Source: Prochlorococcus sp. AG-418-K17
GTDB lineage: Bacteria; Cyanobacteriota; Cyanobacteriia; PCC-6307; Cyanobiaceae
Assembly (NCBI GenBank): GCA_003214055.1
Contig: QCMD01000001.1
Location: 124,001-188,000, forward strand
Direction: 5' to 3'
DNA length: 64,000 nt
The translations under genes and the position numbers were made by a program. The notes under the pieces are model-generated. The model worked only from the letters and a program-made list of their open reading frames with translations. It was not told the DNA's origin and searched no databases. Shown here in pieces: positions 1 through 9,469 of this stretch (position 1 is the stretch's first letter; each line of letters opens with the position of its first letter).

Positions 1-1
1 A

Positions 2-1018
2 TATTTATCATCTCTAAAAATAGCAATAATATTAATAAGCCATGATAGATATTTTTTAGACAAATTATGTAAAAAAATTATTTTTATAGAAAAGGGAGTG
101 TCTTCCACTTATAACGGTAATTATTCTTCTTTTATTGAACAGAAATCTTTAAATGAAGAATCTCAGAATAAAGCATATCAGCATCAGCAAAAAGAGATTG
201 AAATACAAAAGAGATATATAGATAGATTTAGAGCTAGTGCAACAAGAAGTACTCAAGCTAAAAGCCGAGAAAAACAGTTAAATAGAATTTCAAAAATTGA
301 TGCACCAATGGCTAAATCAGAAAGTCCTACTTTTCATTTTCCAGAATGTCCTCGGTCAGGAAAATCAGTTTTAAATATAAAAAATCTATCGCATAGTTTT
401 GAGGATAGAATACTTTTATTGGATGTTAATTTAAAAGTATCTGCAGGAGAAAAAATAGCTATCTTAGGACCTAATGGATCTGGCAAATCAACATTACTTA
501 AATTAATAATGAACAAAATAGATCCTGAGATTGGGATGATTGAATTAGGGAAACATAATATAATTACAAGTTACTACGAGCAAAATCAGTCAGAGGCACT
601 TGCTCTTGATAAAAAGGTTATTGATTTAATTTTCGATAAAGCTCCTGATTGGCCTCAAAAAAAAGTAAGAACATTTTTAGGAGGATTTGGCTTTAAAAAT
701 GATGCGGTTTTTAAATATGTAAAACAACTTAGTGGTGGAGAAAAAGCAAAATTAGCGTTGGCGCTAATCATTATGACTCCAAGTAATTTTTTGCTGTTGG
801 ATGAACCAACTAATCACCTGGATATTCAATCTAAAGAAAATTTAGAATTAGCAATAAATAACTATCAAGGTACAGTTTTTATTATTTCTCATGATCGATA
901 CTTTATATCTAAAGTTGCAAATAAAGTTTTAGAAATTCAAGATTCTCAAATCTTATCTTATGATGGCGGTTATGAATATTTTTTAGAAAAGCAAAAATTA
1001 AAAAAAGTAAAAAAATAA
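2..1018 (+). CDS. ABC-F type ATPase, C-terminal part (truncated by window start)
   Basis: Frame is open from base 2 (ISHDRYFLDKL...); Walker A GPNGSGKST, LSGGEKAKLALA signature, LLLDEPTNHLD, second ISHDRYF. Confidence 0.9.
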   Translation, partial: YLSSLKIAIILISHDRYFLDKLCKKIIFIEKGVSSTYNGNYSSFIEQKSLNEESQNKAYQHQQKEIEIQKRYIDRFRASATRSTQAKSREKQLNRISKIDAPMAKSESPTFHFPECPRSGKSVLNIKNLSHSFEDRILLLDVNLKVSAGEKIAILGPNGSGKSTLLKLIMNKIDPEIGMIELGKHNIITSYYEQNQSEALALDKKVIDLIFDKAPDWPQKKVRTFLGGFGFKNDAVFKYVKQLSGGEKAKLALALIIMTPSNFLLLDEPTNHLDIQSKENLELAINNYQGTVFIISHDRYFISKVANKVLEIQDSQILSYDGGYEYFLEKQKLKKVKK

Positions 1019-1103
1019 TAATTGGAAAAATATATACAACGTAATTATTTCTTTCCTTTTTAGAAAACTTTACATTTCTCTAGGCAAGATCACTTATTTA
1101 CCT

Positions 1104-1118
1104 TTACACATTGTGTAA
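1104..1118. promoter_or_regulatory. 15-bp palindrome TTACACA-T-TGTGTAA overlapping a candidate promoter
   Basis: Perfect 7-bp arms with 1-nt spacer; TTTACA (1103-1108), 16 nt, TTTAAT (1125-1130) upstream of the 1166 ORF. Confidence 0.4.
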
Positions 1119-1165
1119 GATTTGTTTAATCTGTAAAAACACAAATAAATTAATAAAGGCTGCAA

Positions 1166-1309
1166 ATGAAGAAAAGTGATTTTCAGGAAAATAATTTTCA
1201 ACTCTTTGATCCTGTTGATAGTTATTTTGAATGTATTTCAAGTTGCGATATTACAGATGGAAAATGTGTATCTAAGTGTGTCGAAATACTTAAAGATATT
1301 GAAGATTAA
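1166..1309 (+). CDS. Cys-rich microprotein, 47 aa (MKKSDFQENNFQLFDPVDSYFECISSCDITDGKCVSKCVEILKDIED)
   Basis: Complete ORF missing from supplied track; AAAGG-like RBS; C-X3-C-X6-C-X3-C. Confidence 0.6.
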   Translation: MKKSDFQENNFQLFDPVDSYFECISSCDITDGKCVSKCVEILKDIED

Positions 1310-1313
1310 AAAT

Positions 1314-2522
1314 TTATCTTTCTGATAAATTTGTTATGTCAGTAGGTTTAACTTTTAATCTGATGAGTTTATTGCCTCTTTTTAAAGATAAACTTATTGC
1401 TTTTTGAATACCATTTTTGTTGATTGCATTTATAACATCAGAAGATTTGTTTATGTAATCTTTACCAACTTTAAGAATGACATCATTTACCTTAATTCCA
1501 CTTTTATCAGCTGGACTATTAGGAATTACATAACCCACTTTGACGATATTTTTATCAGATTCAAATGCACTTCCGTCTATTAGGCTTATTCCAATCATAG
1601 GGTGTATAACTTTCCCATTATTTATTAATTGATTTGCAATTTCTTTTGCTTTGTTAATAGGAATTGCAAAACTTAAACCTGCACCAGGTCCAGATCTGAT
1701 AAGAGTATTAATACCGATGACTTCTCCACTACTATTTAAAAGTGGACCGCCTGAATTTCCTGGGTTAATGGCTGCATCGGTTTGAATGAGATTTAGCTTC
1801 TTGTCATATATTCCTAATTGATTAACATTTCTATTTAGATTACTTATTATTCCTAGAGTAACTGTATTTTCAAGACCAAAAGGATTACCAACAGCAATTG
1901 CCCAATCACCGACTTTAATTTTTGAAGAATCCCCTAAGGTTGCTTTTGGCCATGGTCCTTTCCCTTCAAGTTTGAGAATAGCAAGATCGGTAAAGAAGTC
2001 TTGTCCAACAAGTTTGGCGGATAATTTTTTACCATTGGTTAAACCAACAATCATTTTGTCTGATCCATTAACAACGTGAGCATTGGTCATGACGAGACCG
2101 TCTGCAAATATAAAACCACTTCCTTGGCTTTGTTCTATTTTTGGTAGATTTTCGTATGGCAATTGTAAGCCAAGTAATCTCTCAAGATATGGGTCTAAAA
2201 TAATATTTGGATTTCTTGAAAAGCCTCTTTTTTTTATGTATTTCTCAGTTTCAATTGTAACGACAGAATTACCTGTCTTTTCTACGGCGCTTGTGATGAA
2301 TGATTTTTCTGAAAATAATAAGTTTTTAAAATAATTTGGATTATTTATAGGCTGAGATAAGATATTTGAACAACTTATAGTACCAAATGTTAAAATTGAA
2401 GCTATTAAGAAATTTTTTCCAAAATATTTATGTAATTTGGATTTTTTGGTAGCTCTCTTCAACATAAATTTAATATGTTCTCGTACTTTATAATAACTGT
2501 TGAAAAAAAAATTTTTGTTCAA
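1314..2522 (-). CDS. HtrA/Deg-like trypsin-type serine protease with PDZ domain
   Basis: GSGFIFADGLVMTNAHVV, TDLAILKL, GNSGGPLLNSSGEVIGIN, C-terminal PDZ. Confidence 0.92.
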   Translation of the reverse strand: MNKNFFFNSYYKVREHIKFMLKRATKKSKLHKYFGKNFLIASILTFGTISCSNILSQPINNPNYFKNLLFSEKSFITSAVEKTGNSVVTIETEKYIKKRGFSRNPNIILDPYLERLLGLQLPYENLPKIEQSQGSGFIFADGLVMTNAHVVNGSDKMIVGLTNGKKLSAKLVGQDFFTDLAILKLEGKGPWPKATLGDSSKIKVGDWAIAVGNPFGLENTVTLGIISNLNRNVNQLGIYDKKLNLIQTDAAINPGNSGGPLLNSSGEVIGINTLIRSGPGAGLSFAIPINKAKEIANQLINNGKVIHPMIGISLIDGSAFESDKNIVKVGYVIPNSPADKSGIKVNDVILKVGKDYINKSSDVINAINKNGIQKAISLSLKRGNKLIRLKVKPTDITNLSER

Positions 2523-2611
2523 AATTAACTAAGATTTTTTTTACTAAAAAGGTTAAATTTAATTTTTTCGGGCTATTATAGAATTCAATATCAAAAACAT
2601 TTATAAATTTA

Positions 2612-2854
2612 ATGACGCTTTTATTTCCAATTATTTATTCTGCAGCACTTACTTATTTAGTTTGGAAGGCTTTTAAAGTTATGTCAAATGGATGGAGCAT
2701 CTCTGGTGATCAAAAAAAAATTCTTAATGATAGAAATTTTAAGCAAAAAAAATATACTATTCACCCAGAACTGCTTGATAAATCAGGAAACATAACAGAT
2801 GAGGAACTACTTACGGTAAGATTTTCTAATGATAATGATTCAACTATTGAATGA
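2612..2854 (+). CDS. DUF2973-like small membrane protein
   Basis: 80-aa ORF with N-terminal TM; family from recall. Confidence 0.6.
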   Translation: MTLLFPIIYSAALTYLVWKAFKVMSNGWSISGDQKKILNDRNFKQKKYTIHPELLDKSGNITDEELLTVRFSNDNDSTIE

Positions 2855-2904
2855 AAGTCATGACAATAGATTAATTAAGAACACTTTATTAAAAGGGATT
2901 TAAA

Positions 2905-3288
2905 TTGGAATTAAGAACTAAGATTGTAAATGCAGTAATAAGATCTCTGAAACTGCCTCCTAGATTTCGTCTAAAAATGGTTAAACAAGATCCTGTAAGG
3001 CTTGAGCTTAGTCTTACACCTTCTTATGGTAAAAATCCAATTCTTGTTGGTTTAGTTGAGTCTTTAGATTTAGTCGCAAGAAGAGATAGGGAGGGCAGAA
3101 TTCCTAAAGACCTTCAGGGCACTTGGGATTGGACTGTACGACATGGAAAAGTTAGTACAGGTGGATGGAATCCTATGCTTAAAGAAGCTTTGCAAACTAT
3201 GTTTGAGACAGGATTGCCAGGGATTATTTATGAAGAACTAACTGGTGAAGAATATAAACCTGTCGATGGTTTGAAACACATCAAATAA
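2905..3288 (+). CDS. Conserved cyanobacterial hypothetical protein
   Basis: 127-aa ORF with good coding character. Confidence 0.7.
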   Translation: MELRTKIVNAVIRSLKLPPRFRLKMVKQDPVRLELSLTPSYGKNPILVGLVESLDLVARRDREGRIPKDLQGTWDWTVRHGKVSTGGWNPMLKEALQTMFETGLPGIIYEELTGEEYKPVDGLKHIK

Positions 3289-3357
3289 TAAAGTGATTAT
3301 TTGTCCTAAATATCGCCAGGAACAGTTAAAATAAATTAGAGTGAATAATAATCAAAC

Positions 3358-3504
3358 ATGAACTATGAAAATCAGCCGAGGTTTGGATTTGTAAACTTTG
3401 CAGAAACTTGGAATGGTCGCATGGCAATGATGGGAATATTAATAGGCTTGGGAACCGAATTAATCACTGGACAGAGTATTCTTAGGCAAATTGGAATTGG
3501 TTGA
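3358..3504 (+). CDS. High-light-inducible protein (Hli), 48 aa
   Basis: ORF missing from track; MNYENQPRFGFVNFAETWNGRMAMMGILIGLGTELITGQSILRQIGIG carries the chlorophyll-binding motif FAExWNGRxAMxG. Confidence 0.9.
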   Translation: MNYENQPRFGFVNFAETWNGRMAMMGILIGLGTELITGQSILRQIGIG

Positions 3505-3532
3505 ATTTTAAATAATCACATTGATTTACGAA

Positions 3533-3877
3533 TTAATTCACTTCTTCAGCTTGTACGTCAATAGTGCTTTCGCCAGGATTATTAATTAAATTATTTCCAT
3601 TGTTTTTTTGTGATTCGAATTCACTTCCGCAATTTATACAAGTATTATCAGCACTTATTGAAATCGATCCACATTTAGTGCAAGTTTTAATTTTAGATTT
3701 AAATGAATTAATACCAAAAAATAAAATTAGTATTATGAGTATTGGTATAAGGAATACTAGTAATAGAATATTCCCTAAAAAACTAATTAAAAATTTAAAA
3801 CCAAATAAGGTTGAAATCATTAAAAAAATTAGAGAATAAGTTAGTAAATTTTTATTTGATAATAGAAAAGCATTCAT
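3533..3877 (-). CDS. Membrane protein with C-terminal zinc ribbon
   Basis: Two hydrophobic segments then CTKCGSISISADNTCINCG. Confidence 0.6.
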   Translation of the reverse strand: MNAFLLSNKNLLTYSLIFLMISTLFGFKFLISFLGNILLLVFLIPILIILILFFGINSFKSKIKTCTKCGSISISADNTCINCGSEFESQKNNGNNLINNPGESTIDVQAEEVN

Positions 3878-3883
3878 AATGTT

Positions 3884-4813
3884 TTAAATTTTATTTCTTC
3901 TTCTATTTACTAAAGACATCCTAGCAATAACAACGCTCCAGCATTGTCCAAAATATAATATTACACCTAAAAGCCAAACCCATAAAGTTAAGACTAAAAA
4001 ACCGCCTATGAAGCCATACGCTTGGAACCTTACACCTAAAGAAAGAATACTTTTACTTACTGCAAGGTTAAGAGTAGTAAGTCCAATACCAATAAGTATT
4101 GAGCCTGGTATTAATGGTTTCAAAGGGACTCTTCTGCTTGGCAAAAGTGCTTGAAGTAATAATGCCATCAATGTAAAGCCTAGAAATGGTATTGCAAATT
4201 GTCCAACTTGTAATAAGGGTAATTTAAGAAATAAATCAGAAATTAAATTATTTGAATTTGTTATATTTTCCAAAACTGTACTTGGAATCATTCTTAAGTT
4301 TGCACTTATTTGATCAAGTACCATTAAGAAACCTATAAAAAAAACTATTAAAAAAGCTTCAATTCTATTTCTAAGAAATTTAGATGCTTGTTCTTGCCAG
4401 GCTGGACTTACTTTCCTTGATGGTAGTTCATCTTCCCATAATCTATCAGAACCTCTTTGAAGAGATAAATAAGCATTGCCTGCTGTGAAAAGTAAAAACA
4501 TAGCTCCTAAAATACCAGCCCCAAAACCTTGATCAATTAACTTGAACAAAGTAGTTTCAACTAAATCAACTACTGAGGGAGGTAATATTTGTGCTGCGAC
4601 TGATATGATTTTTTCATCTAAGCCTTCTTGTTTTCCTAGTAACCAAGAAGCCACTGAGAGTGAGATTAATAGTATAGGAAAAAATGATTGCAAGGTATAG
4701 TAGGCGAAAGCAGCACTTAAATCAATACAATCTGATTTACTCCATCTTTCACAAGCATTCCATAAACTCTTCAATATCCATGTAGAACTACGTTGCAAAT
4801 TAATTCTCTTCAA
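3884..4813 (-). CDS. YihY/BrkB family inner membrane protein
   Basis: AAFAYYTLQSFFPILLI and multiple TM segments. Confidence 0.85.
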   Translation of the reverse strand: MKRINLQRSSTWILKSLWNACERWSKSDCIDLSAAFAYYTLQSFFPILLISLSVASWLLGKQEGLDEKIISVAAQILPPSVVDLVETTLFKLIDQGFGAGILGAMFLLFTAGNAYLSLQRGSDRLWEDELPSRKVSPAWQEQASKFLRNRIEAFLIVFFIGFLMVLDQISANLRMIPSTVLENITNSNNLISDLFLKLPLLQVGQFAIPFLGFTLMALLLQALLPSRRVPLKPLIPGSILIGIGLTTLNLAVSKSILSLGVRFQAYGFIGGFLVLTLWVWLLGVILYFGQCWSVVIARMSLVNRRRNKI

Positions 4814-4886
4814 ACATTTTACTTATAACTTTTTTATTGTATCTAATTGAGATTTTTTTCAAGTACATATCTTTTTTTGGAAGCAA

Positions 4887-5687
4887 CTATTTTTCTAGTA
4901 ATAAGTTACCCCATGGTCTTAATATTTTAATTTTTTCTGAAGTTCTTCCTGTTACTAGTGGAAAATTTACTTCACTAAGATCTTGACCTGAAACTAAATT
5001 TAATGGATTTGTTCCCAACCATTCAATAGGGCAATTAAGTTCTTCGAGTAAAAGCCAAGCTGCTGCTATATCCCATATCTTTGGTGTCGATTCTATTGCC
5101 CCAAAAGTTTGCCCCATTGCAACACTTATTAAATTTAAACTTGATACTCCAAGAAGTCTTATTTTTCCAGGAAATATTGAATTTGGTTTTTTTTGTAGGA
5201 TCTTAATAGATCTACTACATAAAGAAACACATTCACTTTGTTGATTTTTTTTATTTAGGTTAATTTTTTTGTCATTTATCCAAACGCCTTTACCTTTAAT
5301 AGATATAAATTTTTTATTTAATGTGGGGATTATTAAAAAAGATGATTGAGGCTTACCCTCTACGAATCTTGCAACTGATATCGACCAATATGGAATACCA
5401 GCTGCAAAATTTGTTGTCCCATCTAGGGGGTCTACTATCCAATAAGCTTTTGTTTGGGGAATAGATTTTCCACCTTCTTCACTAAGCACCCCCTCATTAG
5501 GGGCTATCGAGGATATACCTTCTACTATTGTTTTGTCGCTCCATAAATCACAACTTGTTATTAAAGATCCGTCTGCTTTATTACTAGCGCTTATATTACC
5601 AAAGTCCTTTAGTTGTCTTTGACTAACAGTTTCAAAAAGAGAATTCAAATCTTCTAGTTGTTTTTTAGTTAAATTTGTTTGAGTCAT
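4887..5687 (-). CDS. Inositol monophosphatase family protein
   Basis: WIVDPLDGTTNFAAGIPYW and WDIAAAWLLLEE. Confidence 0.9.
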   Translation of the reverse strand: MTQTNLTKKQLEDLNSLFETVSQRQLKDFGNISASNKADGSLITSCDLWSDKTIVEGISSIAPNEGVLSEEGGKSIPQTKAYWIVDPLDGTTNFAAGIPYWSISVARFVEGKPQSSFLIIPTLNKKFISIKGKGVWINDKKINLNKKNQQSECVSLCSRSIKILQKKPNSIFPGKIRLLGVSSLNLISVAMGQTFGAIESTPKIWDIAAAWLLLEELNCPIEWLGTNPLNLVSGQDLSEVNFPLVTGRTSEKIKILRPWGNLLLEK

Positions 5688-7114
5688 TTTGGAATATTAC
5701 AAATTGCTTTTTTATCGATTTTACTAATTTCATTTTTTATACAACCATCGCTTATTTCAAGAAAAGTTAATCTTTCTAATTCTTCTAAATTTAAATTGTA
5801 ATTATAAATAGCATTAACATATTTTGATTTTGCATTACTTAATTCTTTTTGTCTAACCAAGACGTCTTTTAGAGTTGAAATCCCAATATCGTACCTTAAT
5901 CTAGAGAGCCTTAATGACTCTTTTGTTGATGATATTTCTTTAATAGAGGAAAGGATTTTTTCTTCATTTAATTTTAGATTTAAATAGGATGTACTAATAT
6001 TTTTTTTTAAAAGATTTTTAAGATTTTTATAGGAGTAATCTTCAGATAATGCTTGTGCCATATTTGCTTTGTAGGAATTTTTGTTTTGACCACCGTCAAA
6101 AATATTCCATGAAAAATTCAAACTTATTGAGTTTGTATATGTCGATCCAAATTCTGTAGGATCTAAATTTGCGGCAATGGAATCACCTTTTGAAAATGTG
6201 CTTGAGAAAGTATTACTGATGTAAATAATTGGTTTATTTGCATTTAAAAAACTTTTTGCTTGATTTTCATTAATCGATTTTTGAAGTGAGATGTTTTTTA
6301 AAGAAAGATTTTTTGTTAAACCTTCATTGATATTTCTATATAAATCATGATTCCAGAAACCTATTATTTTTTGGTCTTGAGCTACTTCAATATCATCTTT
6401 AATATTTAGTATTTCTTTTAGTGCTATTTTGTTAATTTTATGTTCAATCTTTTTTTCGATAAGTGCTTGCTTATCTCTTGATAATTGAGCATCAGCTTCA
6501 ATAACTTCAAATTTTGTCCCAATACCTGCTTGAAATTTTGATTGTGCATCATTTAAGCTCGTATTTGATAATTCAAGGGCAAATTTTTTATTTTCGATAT
6601 CTTGATATGATTTTTTGAATTTGTGATATCTATTTTTAGCTTCCTGAATTAAATCTTTCCTTTTAATATCGTAGTTATTTTTCGCTATTCTGTAAGAATC
6701 TCGAGCTACTTTTATTTCTGATGCTCTTAATGGTTCAATTACATCCCATCTTATGAGGATGGAAGGGTTCGCTGAAAATTGAGAGGTCTCAGTAGTTGGA
6801 GTATTGCTATTGTGTGTTTTTCCAGCAACATACTTTGGTAATCCGTTTGCTTGCAAATCTATCGATGGATATCTTTTAGCGATTTTGCTAGAGAGATTAA
6901 AACTAGAAGAATTCACAACTTCATTTAGTGATTTAATTTCATGATTATTTAAAATCAGGTTGTTTATATCCTTGTAGCTAATTGCATATTTTTCTTTTTT
7001 TTCTTCTATCACTTCATTTATATAGTTTTCTGTTTGGCTTAATGTTGATTTTTGAGAAGTTATAAATAAACTTACTGGTAAAAATAAAATTAAATTTATT
7101 ATTTTTCTAAACAT
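5684..7114 (-). CDS. TolC-like outer membrane efflux protein
   Basis: Signal peptide, long amphipathic coiled-coil pattern, internal duplication typical of OEP family. Confidence 0.8.
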   Translation of the reverse strand: MFRKIINLILFLPVSLFITSQKSTLSQTENYINEVIEEKKEKYAISYKDINNLILNNHEIKSLNEVVNSSSFNLSSKIAKRYPSIDLQANGLPKYVAGKTHNSNTPTTETSQFSANPSILIRWDVIEPLRASEIKVARDSYRIAKNNYDIKRKDLIQEAKNRYHKFKKSYQDIENKKFALELSNTSLNDAQSKFQAGIGTKFEVIEADAQLSRDKQALIEKKIEHKINKIALKEILNIKDDIEVAQDQKIIGFWNHDLYRNINEGLTKNLSLKNISLQKSINENQAKSFLNANKPIIYISNTFSSTFSKGDSIAANLDPTEFGSTYTNSISLNFSWNIFDGGQNKNSYKANMAQALSEDYSYKNLKNLLKKNISTSYLNLKLNEEKILSSIKEISSTKESLRLSRLRYDIGISTLKDVLVRQKELSNAKSKYVNAIYNYNLNLEELERLTFLEISDGCIKNEISKIDKKAICNIPK

Positions 7115-8520
7115 AATCTAGAGCTTCTTTTACTATTAGATATTCCAATTAGATTATTAATAATATCATCTGCATCATCAAGAACGTGAATTTTGGTGTT
7201 TAGTTTTTCTGCAACTTCATTTATATTTTTATCGTCCAAGAATAAATTAGTATTATGTTTTAACATCATTGATGGTATGAAAATACCCTCTCCTAGATCC
7301 TTATTTCTTAATCCGTATATTAAATCTTCTCCTGTTAATAGGCCTGTTACGATCTGTTCTTGTCCCCAATAAATACTTGGTAATCCATATAAATTAATTG
7401 TAAGTCCTTTAATATTGTTTAATTTTTTTACCGTTGGAATAAGAGCTTCATAAACTAATTTACCTACAATCCAACTTACTTGTCTTTTCTTTTTAACTTG
7501 TTTGGGAAGCAATTTGGTTTTTTCAGTTAGTACTTTCAGGAAGCTTCTTATTGAGCCTACACCGTTTGATTCTTGGGGCATATTTTCGTATGTTTTATAA
7601 TTAGGTAAGTTAATTCCAGCTATTAAGTACCATTCGTCAGAAAGCCAGCAAAATCGAGTCCCAATTTTTTTTTGAAAGTAAGATTGAATTTTTTCTACTT
7701 GTTTAATGGTTTTTAGTGCATAATTTTTATTTATTGGTTGCATATCATCATTTTCAGGTCTAAATTTTGTAAGACCTACTGGTACTATTGCGACAGATAA
7801 AACTGTTTTATATTCTTTTTTATGAAATTGAGCAAGTTCAAAAATTGATTGTTCTAGGATTTTCCCATCATTATTATTTGGGCATACAACAATTTGGGCA
7901 TGAATTTGTATAGAGTTTTCCTTAAACCATGAAATTTGATTAAGAATTTCACCTGCTTTTTTATTTTTTAATAGTTTTTCTCTTGTTTTTGGATCGGTAG
8001 CATGAACTGAAATAAAAAGTGGAGATAATTTTTGTATAGATATTCTTTCCCAGTCTTCTTTTTTTAAATTTGTAAGGGTTAGATATGAGCCATATAAAAA
8101 ACTTAATCTATAGTCATCATCTTTTATATAGAGGCTTTTTCTTTTGCCACTTGGTTGTTGATCTATAAAACAGAATGGACAACGGTTATTACATTGCATT
8201 ATTGAATCAAATAAAGCATCTTTAAAATTAATACCTAAATTGGTATCTTCATCTTTTTCAATACTTATATTGTGAATTTTTTTGTTTTTATCTAAAACGG
8301 AAATATCTAAAGTTTCATTACTAATAAGTATCTGATAATCGATTAAATCTCTTGGCTTTTTTCCATTTATGCTTAATATGCAATCACCTGATTCAAAACC
8401 AATATCCTGAGCAATTGAATTATTATCGACACTTTCGATTTCTGCAGGATTAATTTTACAGCTCACATTTGGAACCAAAGTATCTTCTGCATTTTCTTTG
8501 AAATTAATTTCTTGCCACAC
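7099..8520 (-). CDS. DUF512/PDZ radical-SAM-like FeS protein (cyanobacterial TIGR03279-type)
   Basis: CNNRCPFCFIDQQPSGKRKSLYIKDDDYRLSFLYGSYLTLTNL. Confidence 0.85.
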   Translation of the reverse strand: MWQEINFKENAEDTLVPNVSCKINPAEIESVDNNSIAQDIGFESGDCILSINGKKPRDLIDYQILISNETLDISVLDKNKKIHNISIEKDEDTNLGINFKDALFDSIMQCNNRCPFCFIDQQPSGKRKSLYIKDDDYRLSFLYGSYLTLTNLKKEDWERISIQKLSPLFISVHATDPKTREKLLKNKKAGEILNQISWFKENSIQIHAQIVVCPNNNDGKILEQSIFELAQFHKKEYKTVLSVAIVPVGLTKFRPENDDMQPINKNYALKTIKQVEKIQSYFQKKIGTRFCWLSDEWYLIAGINLPNYKTYENMPQESNGVGSIRSFLKVLTEKTKLLPKQVKKKRQVSWIVGKLVYEALIPTVKKLNNIKGLTINLYGLPSIYWGQEQIVTGLLTGEDLIYGLRNKDLGEGIFIPSMMLKHNTNLFLDDKNINEVAEKLNTKIHVLDDADDIINNLIGISNSKRSSRLCLEK

Positions 8521-8701
8521 AATTAAATTCTAATCCTCTTTTATTATTCATTCTAAACTTACATATCAATCAAAGTGTATTAAATACTTTAAAAAACTTG
8601 TTACCATTATTAAATTGAAATCACTTGATTTATTAGAATGTATTATCCACATTTTTTTTTAACGCGAATTAAATTAGTTAAAAACACATAAAGTTAAGTT
8701 T

Positions 8702-9469
8702 TTGAAAGAGTTAATTACAAAAAATTTAAACGTGAAAGATAATTTCAAGCATCAATCTCATAGTGAACTTAATCTTCACAAAAGTAAGTTCTTATCAAAA
8801 CCAATTTCTTTAAGAATTTGGTCTTCGTTTTTTGTAATTTTGCCTATTTTTGTTCAAGCTCCTTGGGTAAGATTAGAACCTATTAGCGCGCTTTGTTTTA
8901 CTTTTGTAATTCTTTTCATAGCTTTTAATTTATCTAGAGATGAATTAAATAAATGGTTTGTTGTGGGTTCATTACTTTTAGGGGTATCTGGAAGTTGGCT
9001 AGGAGGTTGTTTATTTTGGGGATGGTTAAGTCCATATCCTATACTTCATATTCCAGTTGAGGCAGTTGTTTTACCATTAGCTTTAATAGGTACAGGTACA
9101 AAATGGAAAATTGGCTCAAGTTTTTATATCTCTTCTCTTTTCGGAACGGCAGTTACTGACATTTCAATATTTTTGACTGGAATAATGGATCAATGGAAAG
9201 AAGTGATTACAGCAGATTCGGGAACTGCGCCTTTAATTTTGCAAAGAACTTCTGAAAATCTTATTCACGTCAAATCTTTATCAATTATTTTTATTATTGG
9301 ATTGTTACTTTGGTTTTTTTCAAAAGAAATTTTTAATTTTGCCACTATAAACTCTATTAATGGGAAATCTCTTTTGGTCGCAACGTATGTAATACAAACA
9401 ACATTAATTGTTGATGCTATATTTATTTTTCTGGCATTCATTCAACCTACTCTTAGTGGATTGGTTTAA
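8702..9469 (+). CDS. DUF3120-like membrane protein
   Basis: 255-aa polytopic ORF, TTG start; family from recall. Confidence 0.65.
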   Translation: MKELITKNLNVKDNFKHQSHSELNLHKSKFLSKPISLRIWSSFFVILPIFVQAPWVRLEPISALCFTFVILFIAFNLSRDELNKWFVVGSLLLGVSGSWLGGCLFWGWLSPYPILHIPVEAVVLPLALIGTGTKWKIGSSFYISSLFGTAVTDISIFLTGIMDQWKEVITADSGTAPLILQRTSENLIHVKSLSIIFIIGLLLWFFSKEIFNFATINSINGKSLLVATYVIQTTLIVDAIFIFLAFIQPTLSGLV

